Of a stretch of 64,000 nt of DNA, positions 8,961 to 18,415 are shown piece by piece. This DNA comes from an uncultured Flavobacteriaceae bacterium (GTDB lineage: Bacteria; Bacteroidota; Bacteroidia; Flavobacteriales; Flavobacteriaceae), in the NCBI GenBank assembly GCA_947487895.1, contig CANKYF010000004.1, forward strand, positions 124,001-188,000, in the 5' to 3' direction. The number at the start of each line of letters is the position of its first letter. Position 1 is the stretch's first letter. Below the pieces are notes generated by a model. It searched no databases and was not told the DNA's origin. It saw only the letters and a list, made by a program, of their open reading frames with translations. Made by a program: the position numbers and the translations under genes.

Positions 8961-11489
8961 ATGATCAAGAAAAAATTCTTAAAAAAACTAACTCTTATTT
9001 GTATCTTATTGTTTCATGCAAAATATTATGCTCAAAATGTTAATATTAGAATAGATTCTAATTGTCAGCGTTTTTTGGGAGATGTATCAGATCTTGACAG
9101 AACAAAATATTTCTCTATGCACAGTTCAGGAACGGATGCAGAACATACCACTTTTAAATCAGAATATAACGTTACAGGAGGTAGAGGCTTTTGGGGACCA
9201 CTTAGTTTTGCAAAAAACAATACAGGCTCAGTAGGAACCTATCCTGCTAATAGAAATGGAGATGATAATTTAAGGGCTGTGAGAGAAGGTTTCGTTTCTA
9301 CTGAACATCCCAGAAATGCCTTTATTGATAATATCAATGTCATTAATGCTGGTAATTGGGCTGCAGAATACTTTAAAGATTATGTAGATCAAAATGGGAG
9401 AAATGAGTTTTACGAAGTAATGAATGAACCTTTTGTTCATGCAGATGATTTTTATTCTGGTCCTTGGAGTATTCCCGAAAATAATAGGATAAAAAAACAA
9501 ATGGCAGAACTGTATAATGAAATTGGAAAAAGTATTCATAACACACCTGCACTAGATAATATGAAGGTTATAGGCTATTCTAGTGCATGGCCTTCTGTAG
9601 AGCTTAATGATTTTGAACACTGGCAAGATAATATGAAAATGTTTATGGATATAGCTGGCGAAAATATGTTTGGTTTTTCAACACATTTGTATGATGGTGT
9701 GAACGTAACTGGGCAAGATAATAATAGATCAGGTAGTAATTCTGAAGCTATTTTAGATTTAATAGAAAATTATAGTTTTATTAAATGGGATATAATAAAA
9801 CCACATGCAATAACAGAATATGGTGCTATAGAAAAAGGTTATGGAGATGATTATAGCGATATTGCAAGTATACAAACAGTTCGTTCAATAAATCACATTT
9901 TATTCAATTTATTAGAAAGAGAAGATAAGTTAGTTAATTCAATTCCTTTCATTACAGGTAAAGGTACATGGCACATTACAGCAGAAAATAACTATCAACC
10001 CTATCAAGCTGTCCTATGGAAACCAACTAATATTGGTGAACCAACTCCAGCTGGTTGGGAATTTACCCCAAGAATACATTTTTATGAGCTTTGGAAAGAT
10101 GTAAATGGTAAACGTGTTATGATTACAAGTGATCACCCAGACATTCAAGTACAAGCATTTGTAGATGAAAAAAAACTATTTGTAGCTATAAATAATCTTG
10201 ACGAGAATACACATACAGCAGATTTAACTTATCTATCTAATTTATCAGGTTTAGTAGATGTTAAAATTAAAGCTTTAAAAATTTATCCTCAAATAATGCC
10301 AGATATGTCTATTGAAACATTTTCTACAGCACCAGATTCTATAGATTTAATTAAGGGTGAAACAGTGATTTTAGAATATACTTTCAATGAATCTATTGAA
10401 TTTGATAATGCACTAAGAAGAGAAACGTATTATTCCAAAGTTCATTTGCAACCAATTTTAAGAAATTCTGAACAACAGTATACATTTAACAATGTTACAA
10501 CAGGAAGTGGTTTTGCAACTATTAGAATGAGTATTGGAAGAAAACATAATGTATCAAAAAAACCAATCATTAAAGTAAATGGTATTAATGTTATAGTTCC
10601 AGACAACTGGAAAGGTTATGATCAAGCAAATAGAGATGACTTTTTTGGCATGATTGAGATACCATTTTCAACATCCTTACTTCAAGAAAATAATATAGTT
10701 ACAGTTTCCTTCCCTGATTCAGGTGGTAGAGTTAGTTCACTAATTCTATCAGTAGAATTATATGATAATGCACCAGAAAATAGCGCTCTTATTTCATTAC
10801 AAACTACCAGTAATGCTTGTCCAGGACAAGCAAATGGTATTATAACACTTAATCCATTAACTGTTGGTCCATTTAATTTCACTATAACTGGAAATGACAT
10901 TAATGATAATGGTAGTTTTTCTACCTCACACAATATTGAAGGTTTATTAGCAGGCACTTATAATGTTATTATTTTCTCTTCAGATAATCCAGATAAAAAA
11001 ACAGAATACGAAGTGGCAATCACAGAGCCATCAAATTTATCTGCATATGGAAAAATAAATACGAATAGCAAGAGTATAACGTACAATATGACTGGTAGTT
11101 CAAGTTATACCATTAATTTTAATGGAGAAGAATTTATTACCACAGATTCTTCTGTAGAGTTACCCCTAATAGCAGGTAGTAATTCGATATCAATAAAAGC
11201 TGATAAAGATTGTCAAGGAAAATTTGAAGAAATATTTTTCTTTGAAGAAGACATAGTTAGTTATCCTAATCCTTTTGAGAATTATTTAACTATTGATTTA
11301 GGTCTAGAAAAAAAGGCGTCACTAAAAATATATAATACTTTAGGTACTTTGGTTTATGAAAAAGAGTATCACCTCCCAAATCATAAGATAGAAATAAATA
11401 CAAGTTTTTTAAAAGAAGGAGTTTATGTTATTTCAGTAGAAACATCAAAAGCGTCAAAAAAAATAAAGGCATTAAAAATTTCAAAATAA
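8961..11489 (+). CDS. GH86 beta-agarase/beta-porphyranase-like secreted enzyme with T9SS tail
   Basis: The protein is 842 residues with a signal peptide (ICILLFHAKYYAQ). Residues about 35-450 match GH86: the family opening QRFLGDVSDLDRTKYFSMH, GGRGFWGP, then YEVMNEPFVH with Glu156 as likely acid/base and HAITEYGAI with Glu286 as likely nucleophile, both on a TIM barrel. A beta-sandwich region follows, then a SprB-type or Ig-like segment (about 610-750). A T9SS type A sorting domain starts at VSYPNPFENYL (about residue 765) and ends in KKIKALKISK. Known GH86 enzymes are endo-acting on agarose or porphyran, and this sequence does not decide between them. The T9SS tail predicts release or surface attachment. 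The neighbouring GH2 and SusC/D fit uptake of the products. Confidence 0.87.
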   Translation: MIKKKFLKKLTLICILLFHAKYYAQNVNIRIDSNCQRFLGDVSDLDRTKYFSMHSSGTDAEHTTFKSEYNVTGGRGFWGPLSFAKNNTGSVGTYPANRNGDDNLRAVREGFVSTEHPRNAFIDNINVINAGNWAAEYFKDYVDQNGRNEFYEVMNEPFVHADDFYSGPWSIPENNRIKKQMAELYNEIGKSIHNTPALDNMKVIGYSSAWPSVELNDFEHWQDNMKMFMDIAGENMFGFSTHLYDGVNVTGQDNNRSGSNSEAILDLIENYSFIKWDIIKPHAITEYGAIEKGYGDDYSDIASIQTVRSINHILFNLLEREDKLVNSIPFITGKGTWHITAENNYQPYQAVLWKPTNIGEPTPAGWEFTPRIHFYELWKDVNGKRVMITSDHPDIQVQAFVDEKKLFVAINNLDENTHTADLTYLSNLSGLVDVKIKALKIYPQIMPDMSIETFSTAPDSIDLIKGETVILEYTFNESIEFDNALRRETYYSKVHLQPILRNSEQQYTFNNVTTGSGFATIRMSIGRKHNVSKKPIIKVNGINVIVPDNWKGYDQANRDDFFGMIEIPFSTSLLQENNIVTVSFPDSGGRVSSLILSVELYDNAPENSALISLQTTSNACPGQANGIITLNPLTVGPFNFTITGNDINDNGSFSTSHNIEGLLAGTYNVIIFSSDNPDKKTEYEVAITEPSNLSAYGKINTNSKSITYNMTGSSSYTINFNGEEFITTDSSVELPLIAGSNSISIKADKDCQGKFEEIFFFEEDIVSYPNPFENYLTIDLGLEKKASLKIYNTLGTLVYEKEYHLPNHKIEINTSFLKEGVYVISVETSKASKKIKALKISK

Positions 11490-11705
11490 AAAAAGATATA
11501 ATTATAGACTAAAAAAGGTAAATATTTTTTTAGTGTTTAATTTAGAACACAAATTTGCAGTCAAAAATATCAAAGCCTTAAACAGGTTAACTTAGGGTAG
11601 ATATATTTTAATAGTCAAATAATTTCACATATAGTAGCCTTTTAACTTCTATCTATTTTAATTATCTTGATCGCAAAAAGTTCTAATTCTAAAATTATTA
11701 TATAA

Positions 11706-14700
11706 TTGCACTCAAAGATTCTTACATTTTTAGCTATACTAGTTATTTTTTTCACGTTCGAAGTTGCATATTCTCAATCTTTTGAAAGAATAGAATCTCT
11801 AGTTGGCTTGGGTAGCTTAGAACAAAATAATGGTGTTGCTGTGGCAGATTATGATGGTGACAACGACCTAGATATTTTTGTGGTTGCTAAATTAAGAGAT
11901 TCTGAATTTCAATTATTTTCTAAAAGTAAATTATATAGAAATAATAGTGATGGAACATTTACTGATGTTACTGAAGAATCAGGGTTAGTAAACTTACTAT
12001 TGGAAAATGAAACCAACCGAATAGGCTCAGATTCTGACGGATTTAAAAATGGAGTGTCTTGGGGTGATTATGATAATGATGGTTTTCCAGATGTATTTTT
12101 TACACACAGAACAAAAGTTCAATTATTCCATAATAACGGCAATGGCACTTTTACTAATGTAACTGAAACTGCAAATATTACTGGTATAAATAATTGTAAC
12201 AACACTAGCGCAACTTGGTTTGATGCTAATAATGACGGTTTTTTAGATATTTACGTATCAGATTGGATTGCTTGTCAAAACAATAATTTTTACATTAATA
12301 ATGGAGATGGTACTTTTACTAATACTCTAAACAATTATTTTGAATCAGCTAGAAAGTACTCATATACAAGCATACCTTTTGATTTTAATAATGATGGTTG
12401 GATGGATTTATTCTTAACCCAAGACTTTGATGATCATAACGATGTATTTATTAATCAAAATGGAACTGGTTTTATTGAACAATCGCAGTCTTATGGGCTA
12501 GATTATGTAGGTAATGATATGGGTATTGCCATAGGCGACTATAATAATGATGGCTTCTTTGATTTATTTACAACTGGAATTAATGCAAACCCCTTATTCA
12601 CAAATAACGGAGACAATACATTTACAAATGATGCTGCAATAAATAATGTAGACAATGCAGGTTGGGCATGGGGAACCATATTTGCAGATTTTGATTTAGA
12701 TGGAGATGAAGATTTATTTGTTACTAATGGATTTAAAGAAAATGTTCCAATTCAAGAACGAAATTTTTATTTTGAAAACTTACATGCTCAAGGTGAAAAC
12801 TCATTTAGAGATATAACAGTACCTATAGGATTTATAGATGAAGCTACTAGTGTTACCCCAGTAGCTTTTGATTATGACAACGATGGCGATTTAGACCTAT
12901 ATATTACTAATAGTGATAAAGCGTCTCATTTCTATGAAAATAAGTTAATTAATGCTGAAGAACAAAATTCATTAAATTGGTTTAAAGTAGCATTACGTGG
13001 TACAACCTCTAATAGAGATGCTATTGGAACAACAGTTTCTGTGACTACTAATTCTGGAACTATTCATCGTTATAACGCAGCAATAACACATTTTTCTCAA
13101 AGCTTAAAACCACTACATTTTGGACTAGCAGATGCCACAGAAATAACTCAAATAGATATAAAATGGCCATCTGGCATAGAAGAATCTTATAATAATTTTA
13201 ACTCAAATCAATCTATTCTTTTTATTGAAGGCAATGGGTTCGAAACATATAATATTCCAGAAGTTATAAAAATTACTGGATGTACAGATCCTAAATCTTG
13301 TAACTACAATCCCTTAGCAACCATACCTGATGATTCTTGTACTTATTTGGAAGCAAGTGAAATAATGGGTAATGCAAACCCAAGTTTTTTAAGTACTGAA
13401 ACATACTCTTACTCCTCTAATAACCAAAACAGTAGTTTCACTTGGAGTATTGAAGGCGGAGAGATAATTAATGGACATGGATCTAATACTATAACCGTAA
13501 AATGGAGTGTAACTGAAAAAGGCTTCTTAACGATTGAAGAGTCTAGTAACCTTTGTAGTAGTGAAAAAATTGAACTAGAAGTTAGTTTAAGCACTAACAA
13601 TATTTCTGAAAATCATTCTGTCGCTAGATTATGGAACGAAGCATTATTACACGCCATTAGAGGAGACTATGCGAGACCAACCGTTCATGCCAGAAATCTG
13701 TTCCATACTAGTGTGGCAATGTACGATTCTTGGGCAATTTATGATGATAAAGCAAGAACATATCTTATAGGAAACACAGTTGATGGTTTTAAAAGCACTT
13801 TCAATGGTTTTACTCTAGATACAGATGAAGACACTAACATATCTAGATCAAAAACAATAAGCTATGCCGCATATAGACTATTAACACATAGGTTTCAAAA
13901 CTCTCCAAGTTCAGAATCTACATTAAATCTGTTTGATCATTTAATGGAACAACTTGGATATGATACAAGTTTTATTTCTTTAGATTATTCCGAAGGAAAT
14001 GCAGCTGCCTTGGGTAATTATATTGCTCAAACAATTATTAACTTTGGTAACCAAGATGGCTCTAGAGAACAATTTGAATATAATAATGCGCATTATTCTC
14101 CCACCAACCTTCCTTTATTTCCGCAAAACTCAGGAAATTCAACACTTACAGATCCTAACCGTTGGCAGCCATTAAGTCTTAATGAATTTATTGACCAGAG
14201 TGGCAACCTTGTTTCTAATAATACTCCAGAGTTTCTAAGTCCTGAATGGGGAGAAGTTTCATCCTTTGCATTAAATGATGAATTCAAATCTTCCTTTTCA
14301 AGAGATAATAATGACTATTTTGTTTATCATGATCCAGGTGCGCCTCCGTATTTAAATTTAAACTCTAATGATTCTCAAAGCGAAGCCTATAAATGGGGCT
14401 TTTCTATGGTGTCTGTTTGGGGAGCTCATCTCGATCCTTCAGACAATGTTTTATGGGATATATCTCCCAAATCTATAGGTAATGCCAATATTTCAAATTT
14501 CCCAACAAACTATTCAGATTACCCCAATTTTTATAAGTATTTAGAAGGTGGTGATATTGGTGAAGGACACGCTATAAATCCTTTTACTAATGCACCATAT
14601 GAAACCCAAATGGTTCCAAGAGGAGATTATGCTAGAGTTCTTGCAGAGTTTTGGGCTGATGGTCCAGATTCTGAAACACCTCCAGGACATTGGTTTACAT

Positions 14701-15734
14701 TATTAAATTATGTAAGTGATCATCCTGAATTAGAAAAAAAATTAAATGGTACAGACGAAGTTCTTCCGTCATTAGAATGGGACGTAAAATCATATTTCTT
14801 AATGGGAGGCACCATGCATGATGCTGCCATTTCTGCTTGGAGTATAAAAGGATGGTATGATTATATTAGACCTATATCTGCCATTCGCTATATGGCTTCA
14901 TTAGGTCAAAGCACTGATACCTCAAAAGGCAACTATAATATAGCTGGTATACCTTTACAAGATGGCTATATTGAAACTGTAGAAATAGGTGATCCTCTAG
15001 CTGGTAGGCAAGATGAGCACGTTGGAAAAATTAAATTATACACATGGAGAGGGCATGATTACATAGGTGATACCGAAACAGACTTAGCTCAAGTTGGATG
15101 GATTTTAGCAGAAAACTGGTGGCCTTACCAAAGACCTAGTTTTGTAACTCCTCCATTTGCAGGTTTTGTTTCAGGGCACTCTACATACTCAAGAGCTGCT
15201 GCTGAATTAATGACACTTTTAACAGGTAGTGAATATTTCCCTGGAGGATATGGAGAATTTATTGCTAGAAAAAATGAATTTTTAGTGTTTGAAGAAGGAC
15301 CTAGTGTTGATGTAAAATTACAATGGGCAACCTATAGAGATGCCTCAGATCAATGTAGTTTATCAAGAATTTGGGGAGGTATACATCCTCCTGCCGATGA
15401 TATTCCTGGAAGATTAATAGGAGAAAAAATAGGAATAGAAGCATTTGATTTTGGTGTAAAATATTTCAGTGGTAAAAGCACAAACGATCCAACGCAGGAT
15501 AATCTAATTTATCCTAATCCTGTAAATGATGACTTAACAATATTTGTAACAAATACTCGAAATACAGATGAATTTCAACTTTCAGATTTAAAAGGTAGTG
15601 TTATTTCTACTAATCTAACTACATTTTTTACTGATTTTAATGGTGTTACCGAAGTACGATTACCAAAAAACTTGGTATCTGGAATCTATATTTTAAAAAT
15701 AAATGATAGAACAAAACGTATTGTTAAGCCTTAA
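11706..15734 (+). CDS. FG-GAP/ASPIC-UnbV - vanadium haloperoxidase fusion, T9SS-secreted
   Basis: The frame begins with TTG at 11706, directly after an in-frame TAA, and has a clear signal peptide (FLAILVIFFTFEVAYSQ), so TTG is the only reasonable start. Residues about 25-430 contain seven FG-GAP/VCBS repeats with calcium-type loops (DYDGDNDLDIF, DYDNDGFPDVF, DFNNDGWMDLF). An ASPIC/UnbV domain follows, then the CTDPKSCNYNP repeat and a PKD/Ig-like domain. Residues about 640-1260 are a PAP2/vanadium haloperoxidase domain with the complete vanadate-binding signature: K1048-x6-R1055-P, S1156-G-H1158, and S1220-R1221-x5-H1227-x3-D1231. A T9SS tail (IYPNPVNDDL) ends the 1342 residues. Known relatives oxidise halides with hydrogen peroxide, and some act as phosphatases. 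Halide choice cannot be read here. It follows the GH86 gene by 216 bp and ends at a shared terminator. Confidence 0.82.
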   Translation: MHSKILTFLAILVIFFTFEVAYSQSFERIESLVGLGSLEQNNGVAVADYDGDNDLDIFVVAKLRDSEFQLFSKSKLYRNNSDGTFTDVTEESGLVNLLLENETNRIGSDSDGFKNGVSWGDYDNDGFPDVFFTHRTKVQLFHNNGNGTFTNVTETANITGINNCNNTSATWFDANNDGFLDIYVSDWIACQNNNFYINNGDGTFTNTLNNYFESARKYSYTSIPFDFNNDGWMDLFLTQDFDDHNDVFINQNGTGFIEQSQSYGLDYVGNDMGIAIGDYNNDGFFDLFTTGINANPLFTNNGDNTFTNDAAINNVDNAGWAWGTIFADFDLDGDEDLFVTNGFKENVPIQERNFYFENLHAQGENSFRDITVPIGFIDEATSVTPVAFDYDNDGDLDLYITNSDKASHFYENKLINAEEQNSLNWFKVALRGTTSNRDAIGTTVSVTTNSGTIHRYNAAITHFSQSLKPLHFGLADATEITQIDIKWPSGIEESYNNFNSNQSILFIEGNGFETYNIPEVIKITGCTDPKSCNYNPLATIPDDSCTYLEASEIMGNANPSFLSTETYSYSSNNQNSSFTWSIEGGEIINGHGSNTITVKWSVTEKGFLTIEESSNLCSSEKIELEVSLSTNNISENHSVARLWNEALLHAIRGDYARPTVHARNLFHTSVAMYDSWAIYDDKARTYLIGNTVDGFKSTFNGFTLDTDEDTNISRSKTISYAAYRLLTHRFQNSPSSESTLNLFDHLMEQLGYDTSFISLDYSEGNAAALGNYIAQTIINFGNQDGSREQFEYNNAHYSPTNLPLFPQNSGNSTLTDPNRWQPLSLNEFIDQSGNLVSNNTPEFLSPEWGEVSSFALNDEFKSSFSRDNNDYFVYHDPGAPPYLNLNSNDSQSEAYKWGFSMVSVWGAHLDPSDNVLWDISPKSIGNANISNFPTNYSDYPNFYKYLEGGDIGEGHAINPFTNAPYETQMVPRGDYARVLAEFWADGPDSETPPGHWFTLLNYVSDHPELEKKLNGTDEVLPSLEWDVKSYFLMGGTMHDAAISAWSIKGWYDYIRPISAIRYMASLGQSTDTSKGNYNIAGIPLQDGYIETVEIGDPLAGRQDEHVGKIKLYTWRGHDYIGDTETDLAQVGWILAENWWPYQRPSFVTPPFAGFVSGHSTYSRAAAELMTLLTGSEYFPGGYGEFIARKNEFLVFEEGPSVDVKLQWATYRDASDQCSLSRIWGGIHPPADDIPGRLIGEKIGIEAFDFGVKYFSGKSTNDPTQDNLIYPNPVNDDLTIFVTNTRNTDEFQLSDLKGSVISTNLTTFFTDFNGVTEVRLPKNLVSGIYILKINDRTKRIVKP

Positions 15735-15749
15735 TTAATTCATAAAAAT

Positions 15750-15780
15750 AAAAGGGTATAACATATTTTTATACCCTTTT
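15750..15780. terminator. Bidirectional terminator between convergent genes
   Basis: AAAAGGGTATA (15750-15760) pairs perfectly with TATACCCTTTT (15770-15780) between the convergent haloperoxidase gene and the minus-strand CBM gene. A-rich and T-rich flanks on both sides allow termination in both directions. Confidence 0.8.
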
Positions 15781-15807
15781 ACTCCAAAAAAATTAACTAC
15801 ATACAAA

Positions 15808-17166
15808 TTACTCTTTCACTAACTTTAAACTAGTTATTCCAGATTCTGTAAATACCTTTGCAAAGTATAAGCCTTGTTTAAGGTTAATTGCATTTATTTT
15901 TACTTCAGATTTATTTGGACTTAAGTTTAAAACCTCTTTACCCAAAACATCATAAAGCGCTATAACTTTTATAGTATTTGCTTTAGATGACACTATCCAT
16001 TCATCTATTGATGGATTAGGATATACTCTAAAATTAGCTAATTGATTATCCTCTACACTGGCTGTTACTTCTTTATAAAAATATATGTTATCTACATACG
16101 CCAATGAAATTGTTCCTCCTGGATCTAGCAAAAATTGAGTTAAAGCTTCTCTAGCATCAATACCTAAGTTTTTTTGGTTGATCCAAGGGCCTCCACTACC
16201 AGAATCTGTTAATTCAAGATCAACTGATACCCAAGTCTGGTTCTGACTTCCATCTCCTGGTAGCGCAACAGTTGCCAAAGCTGCATCTGTTTCACCAGCC
16301 CCTCCGGTATGATTTGATAATTTAGGATTAAAAACTTGTCCAGCACTAAAATCATCTGCTATCCAAAAATCCATATGTAGGTGAGTCATATTCGTAGCAT
16401 CTTGTACGGCACCTAAATCGGCTCCTACAAATGTTTGAAAATCAACTCTTAGAACATCATTAGAAGCATGTGTTTCTTCTGTATACTCAGAAGACCCGTC
16501 CCAACCAACATTATTAAGTCCTACTTCAGTTCCATAGGCATCTCCGTAAATAGAAATAACATCAGCAGCATCTCTTGCTGGAGGTGTTGTTGGTGCATCT
16601 GTAGGCATTAAATCATCTGGAACTGCATCTCCATTTACTGCTCCTGATATATCATCAAAATAATATGTAGACGTCCCTGTATCACCAAAATTAGTAAATA
16701 GGGCAACTTCTGAATAATTCCCATGCACTACTGGGTCACCAGCATTTGGAAATGCATTGGTAGCTGTAGCAAAATCTAACATAATAGTTTGCCATCCAAT
16801 ATTTCCATCTGTAGCAAATGTTTTTTCTATAGCAAAACCACCATCTTTTTCTCCTCCAAATTGAAGTAACCCATTCATAACAACCGCTTCTGTAGTATAA
16901 AATCTAAAAGATATTGTTTTACTTGAAGTTGTAAAATCTACATAAGTATCTAATACCAGTTTTACTTGACTAGACCATTGCGAAGTACCTCCAACAATAT
17001 TTCCAACATCGTCTGAAGCATTTGAGGGATCAACATCAGCTGTAAAAACAGAACCGTCTATTCCTGTGAAATTATTATCGTTTGCGTCATCAAAATCTAT
17101 AGGGAGACTTTGAGAATATCCTAATGACATTATCATGAGGCATAATAAAAATGTAATTTTCTTCAT
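15808..17166 (-). CDS. T9SS-exported CBM-like beta-sandwich protein
   Basis: The protein is 452 residues with a signal peptide (ITFLLCLMIMSLGYSQ). Two tandem beta-sandwich modules are visible: residues about 20-185 (LPIDFDDANDNNFTGIDG to TSTYYFDDISGAV) and about 195-365 (ADVISIYGDAYGTEVG to ISLAYVDNIYFYKE). A T9SS type A domain starts at VYPNPSIDEW. The first module resembles the repeats in the 26335-29115 lipoprotein, and the second resembles the C-terminal module of the 30009-31436 lipoprotein, so all three probably bind the same beta-glucan. No catalytic residues were recognised. The gene has its own promoter region (295 bp) and shares a 16-bp upstream motif with the main laminarin operon. 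Likely role: a secreted glucan-binding or tethering protein. Confidence 0.7.
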   Translation of the reverse strand: MKKITFLLCLMIMSLGYSQSLPIDFDDANDNNFTGIDGSVFTADVDPSNASDDVGNIVGGTSQWSSQVKLVLDTYVDFTTSSKTISFRFYTTEAVVMNGLLQFGGEKDGGFAIEKTFATDGNIGWQTIMLDFATATNAFPNAGDPVVHGNYSEVALFTNFGDTGTSTYYFDDISGAVNGDAVPDDLMPTDAPTTPPARDAADVISIYGDAYGTEVGLNNVGWDGSSEYTEETHASNDVLRVDFQTFVGADLGAVQDATNMTHLHMDFWIADDFSAGQVFNPKLSNHTGGAGETDAALATVALPGDGSQNQTWVSVDLELTDSGSGGPWINQKNLGIDAREALTQFLLDPGGTISLAYVDNIYFYKEVTASVEDNQLANFRVYPNPSIDEWIVSSKANTIKVIALYDVLGKEVLNLSPNKSEVKINAINLKQGLYFAKVFTESGITSLKLVKE

Positions 17167-17251
17167 CTTATTTAGTTTTAAATTAATTAACGTTTTCGTA
17201 TTTATTCAAATTTATATTCAATCAACTGATATATTATCATTAAACACCCCT

Positions 17252-17267
17252 ACAAAAAACATACATC
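17252..17267 (-). promoter_or_regulatory. Promoter motif shared with the laminarin operon
   Basis: ACAAAAAACATACATC is identical over 16 bases to 34783-34798. On the minus strand it reads GATGTATGTTTTTTGT, containing TATGTTTT, a near match to the -7 box TAnnTTTG. It lies 85 bp before the CBM gene. A second shared decamer, ATGTTGTGGT, lies further upstream at 17392-17401. The surrounding gap 17167-17461 holds no gene. Confidence 0.5.
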
Positions 17268-17461
17268 TCAAATAAGTGTTAATTTTTATACGAAATACTC
17301 AAATAAACCTAGTATTCAAAAGACTTTATGACGAGTGAATAATTGCTACAAAAAGTATATTGTAACATCCTTTATCTTATATGTAGTGGTAATGTTGTGG
17401 TGTTTAAAAACTTGTATTCAATTGAATATGAGAAGGTTTACATGTTACACCATAAATAACT

Positions 17462-18394
17462 CTATACAATTAGTTTATTCCTTGTTAACTGTAAAGGTTT
17501 AGTATAAAATTTGGGGTTTTCATTTTTATCCCATAGACCCCAGTATGCTCCAACATCACCTTCTGCTCCTACTTTCCAGGATTCATCAAAAGAAGAAAAA
17601 TAAAAGATATCTATGTTATCTTCATGAGACCATAATTGCGTATTTATAAAATACTTTACGGCATTATTTATTGAAGGAAAAGCACCATTTAGACCCTCTC
17701 CATTACTTGGCCACCCTGTTTCTGAGATAATCACTTTTTTACCTTTGGCTGCTTTAACTGCTTGGTTATACATATCTTTCATGTATATTAAAGAATAGTC
17801 TATACTACAACCTTCCCAATAGGGATAGCAATTGGCTAAAATAATATCACAAGCCTCTGTTATTTTTGGTCTTTGGGTAAACTCATAATAGGCATCTACA
17901 TATCCTACTGGGACATTAGAAATATGTCTTTTAACATCATATATAAAATCTAGAAGCTCACTTTCTGTTAAATCTCCCCTATACATAACTTCGTTACCAA
18001 CGGCAGCTATATCTACATACCCATCTAATGCTAATTCTTTTAAACCTGTTATTTCTTTTTGATTAGTTTCAGCATCATCTCCTAACCAAGCTCCCACTAA
18101 AGTTTTCATACCCATTTCTTTTGCTAAAACAGGGATAAGTTCATTACCATTTGTACAAGAAAAAGAGCGCACCCATTTTGTATATGGTTTTATAATTTTT
18201 AATCGTCTTTTTATCTGTTTTACGGATAATTGGTCTCCTGGTTCCTGACCTTCCTCATACGGGCTAAAGCATAACCCATGCATTCCAGATTTTAAAACCC
18301 TCTTATATAAATTTTGTAAACCTTTTGTTGTTTTCTTATCAAGATGTCCACCTGATAAAGACATTATTTTATCTGCTCTATACGACATAATCAA
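17462..18394 (-). CDS. Cytoplasmic GH17 beta-1,3-glucan hydrolase
   Basis: The protein is 310 residues without a signal peptide, so it should act in the cytoplasm. GH17 features are AAVGNEVMYRG with Glu135 as the likely acid/base and VIISETGWPSNG with Glu225 as the likely nucleophile, plus DIILANCYPYWEG and FYFSSFDESWK near the end of the barrel. GH17 enzymes hydrolyse beta-1,3-glucans or transfer glucosyl units. It is the last gene of a tight operon (21 bp after the MFS gene), consistent with trimming imported laminari-oligosaccharides. The start could be ATG at 18394 or 18388, which makes little difference. Confidence 0.85.
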   Translation of the reverse strand: MIMSYRADKIMSLSGGHLDKKTTKGLQNLYKRVLKSGMHGLCFSPYEEGQEPGDQLSVKQIKRRLKIIKPYTKWVRSFSCTNGNELIPVLAKEMGMKTLVGAWLGDDAETNQKEITGLKELALDGYVDIAAVGNEVMYRGDLTESELLDFIYDVKRHISNVPVGYVDAYYEFTQRPKITEACDIILANCYPYWEGCSIDYSLIYMKDMYNQAVKAAKGKKVIISETGWPSNGEGLNGAFPSINNAVKYFINTQLWSHEDNIDIFYFSSFDESWKVGAEGDVGAYWGLWDKNENPKFYTKPLQLTRNKLIV

Positions 18395-18415
18395 TCAATT
18401 TAGTTGTTTATATTC

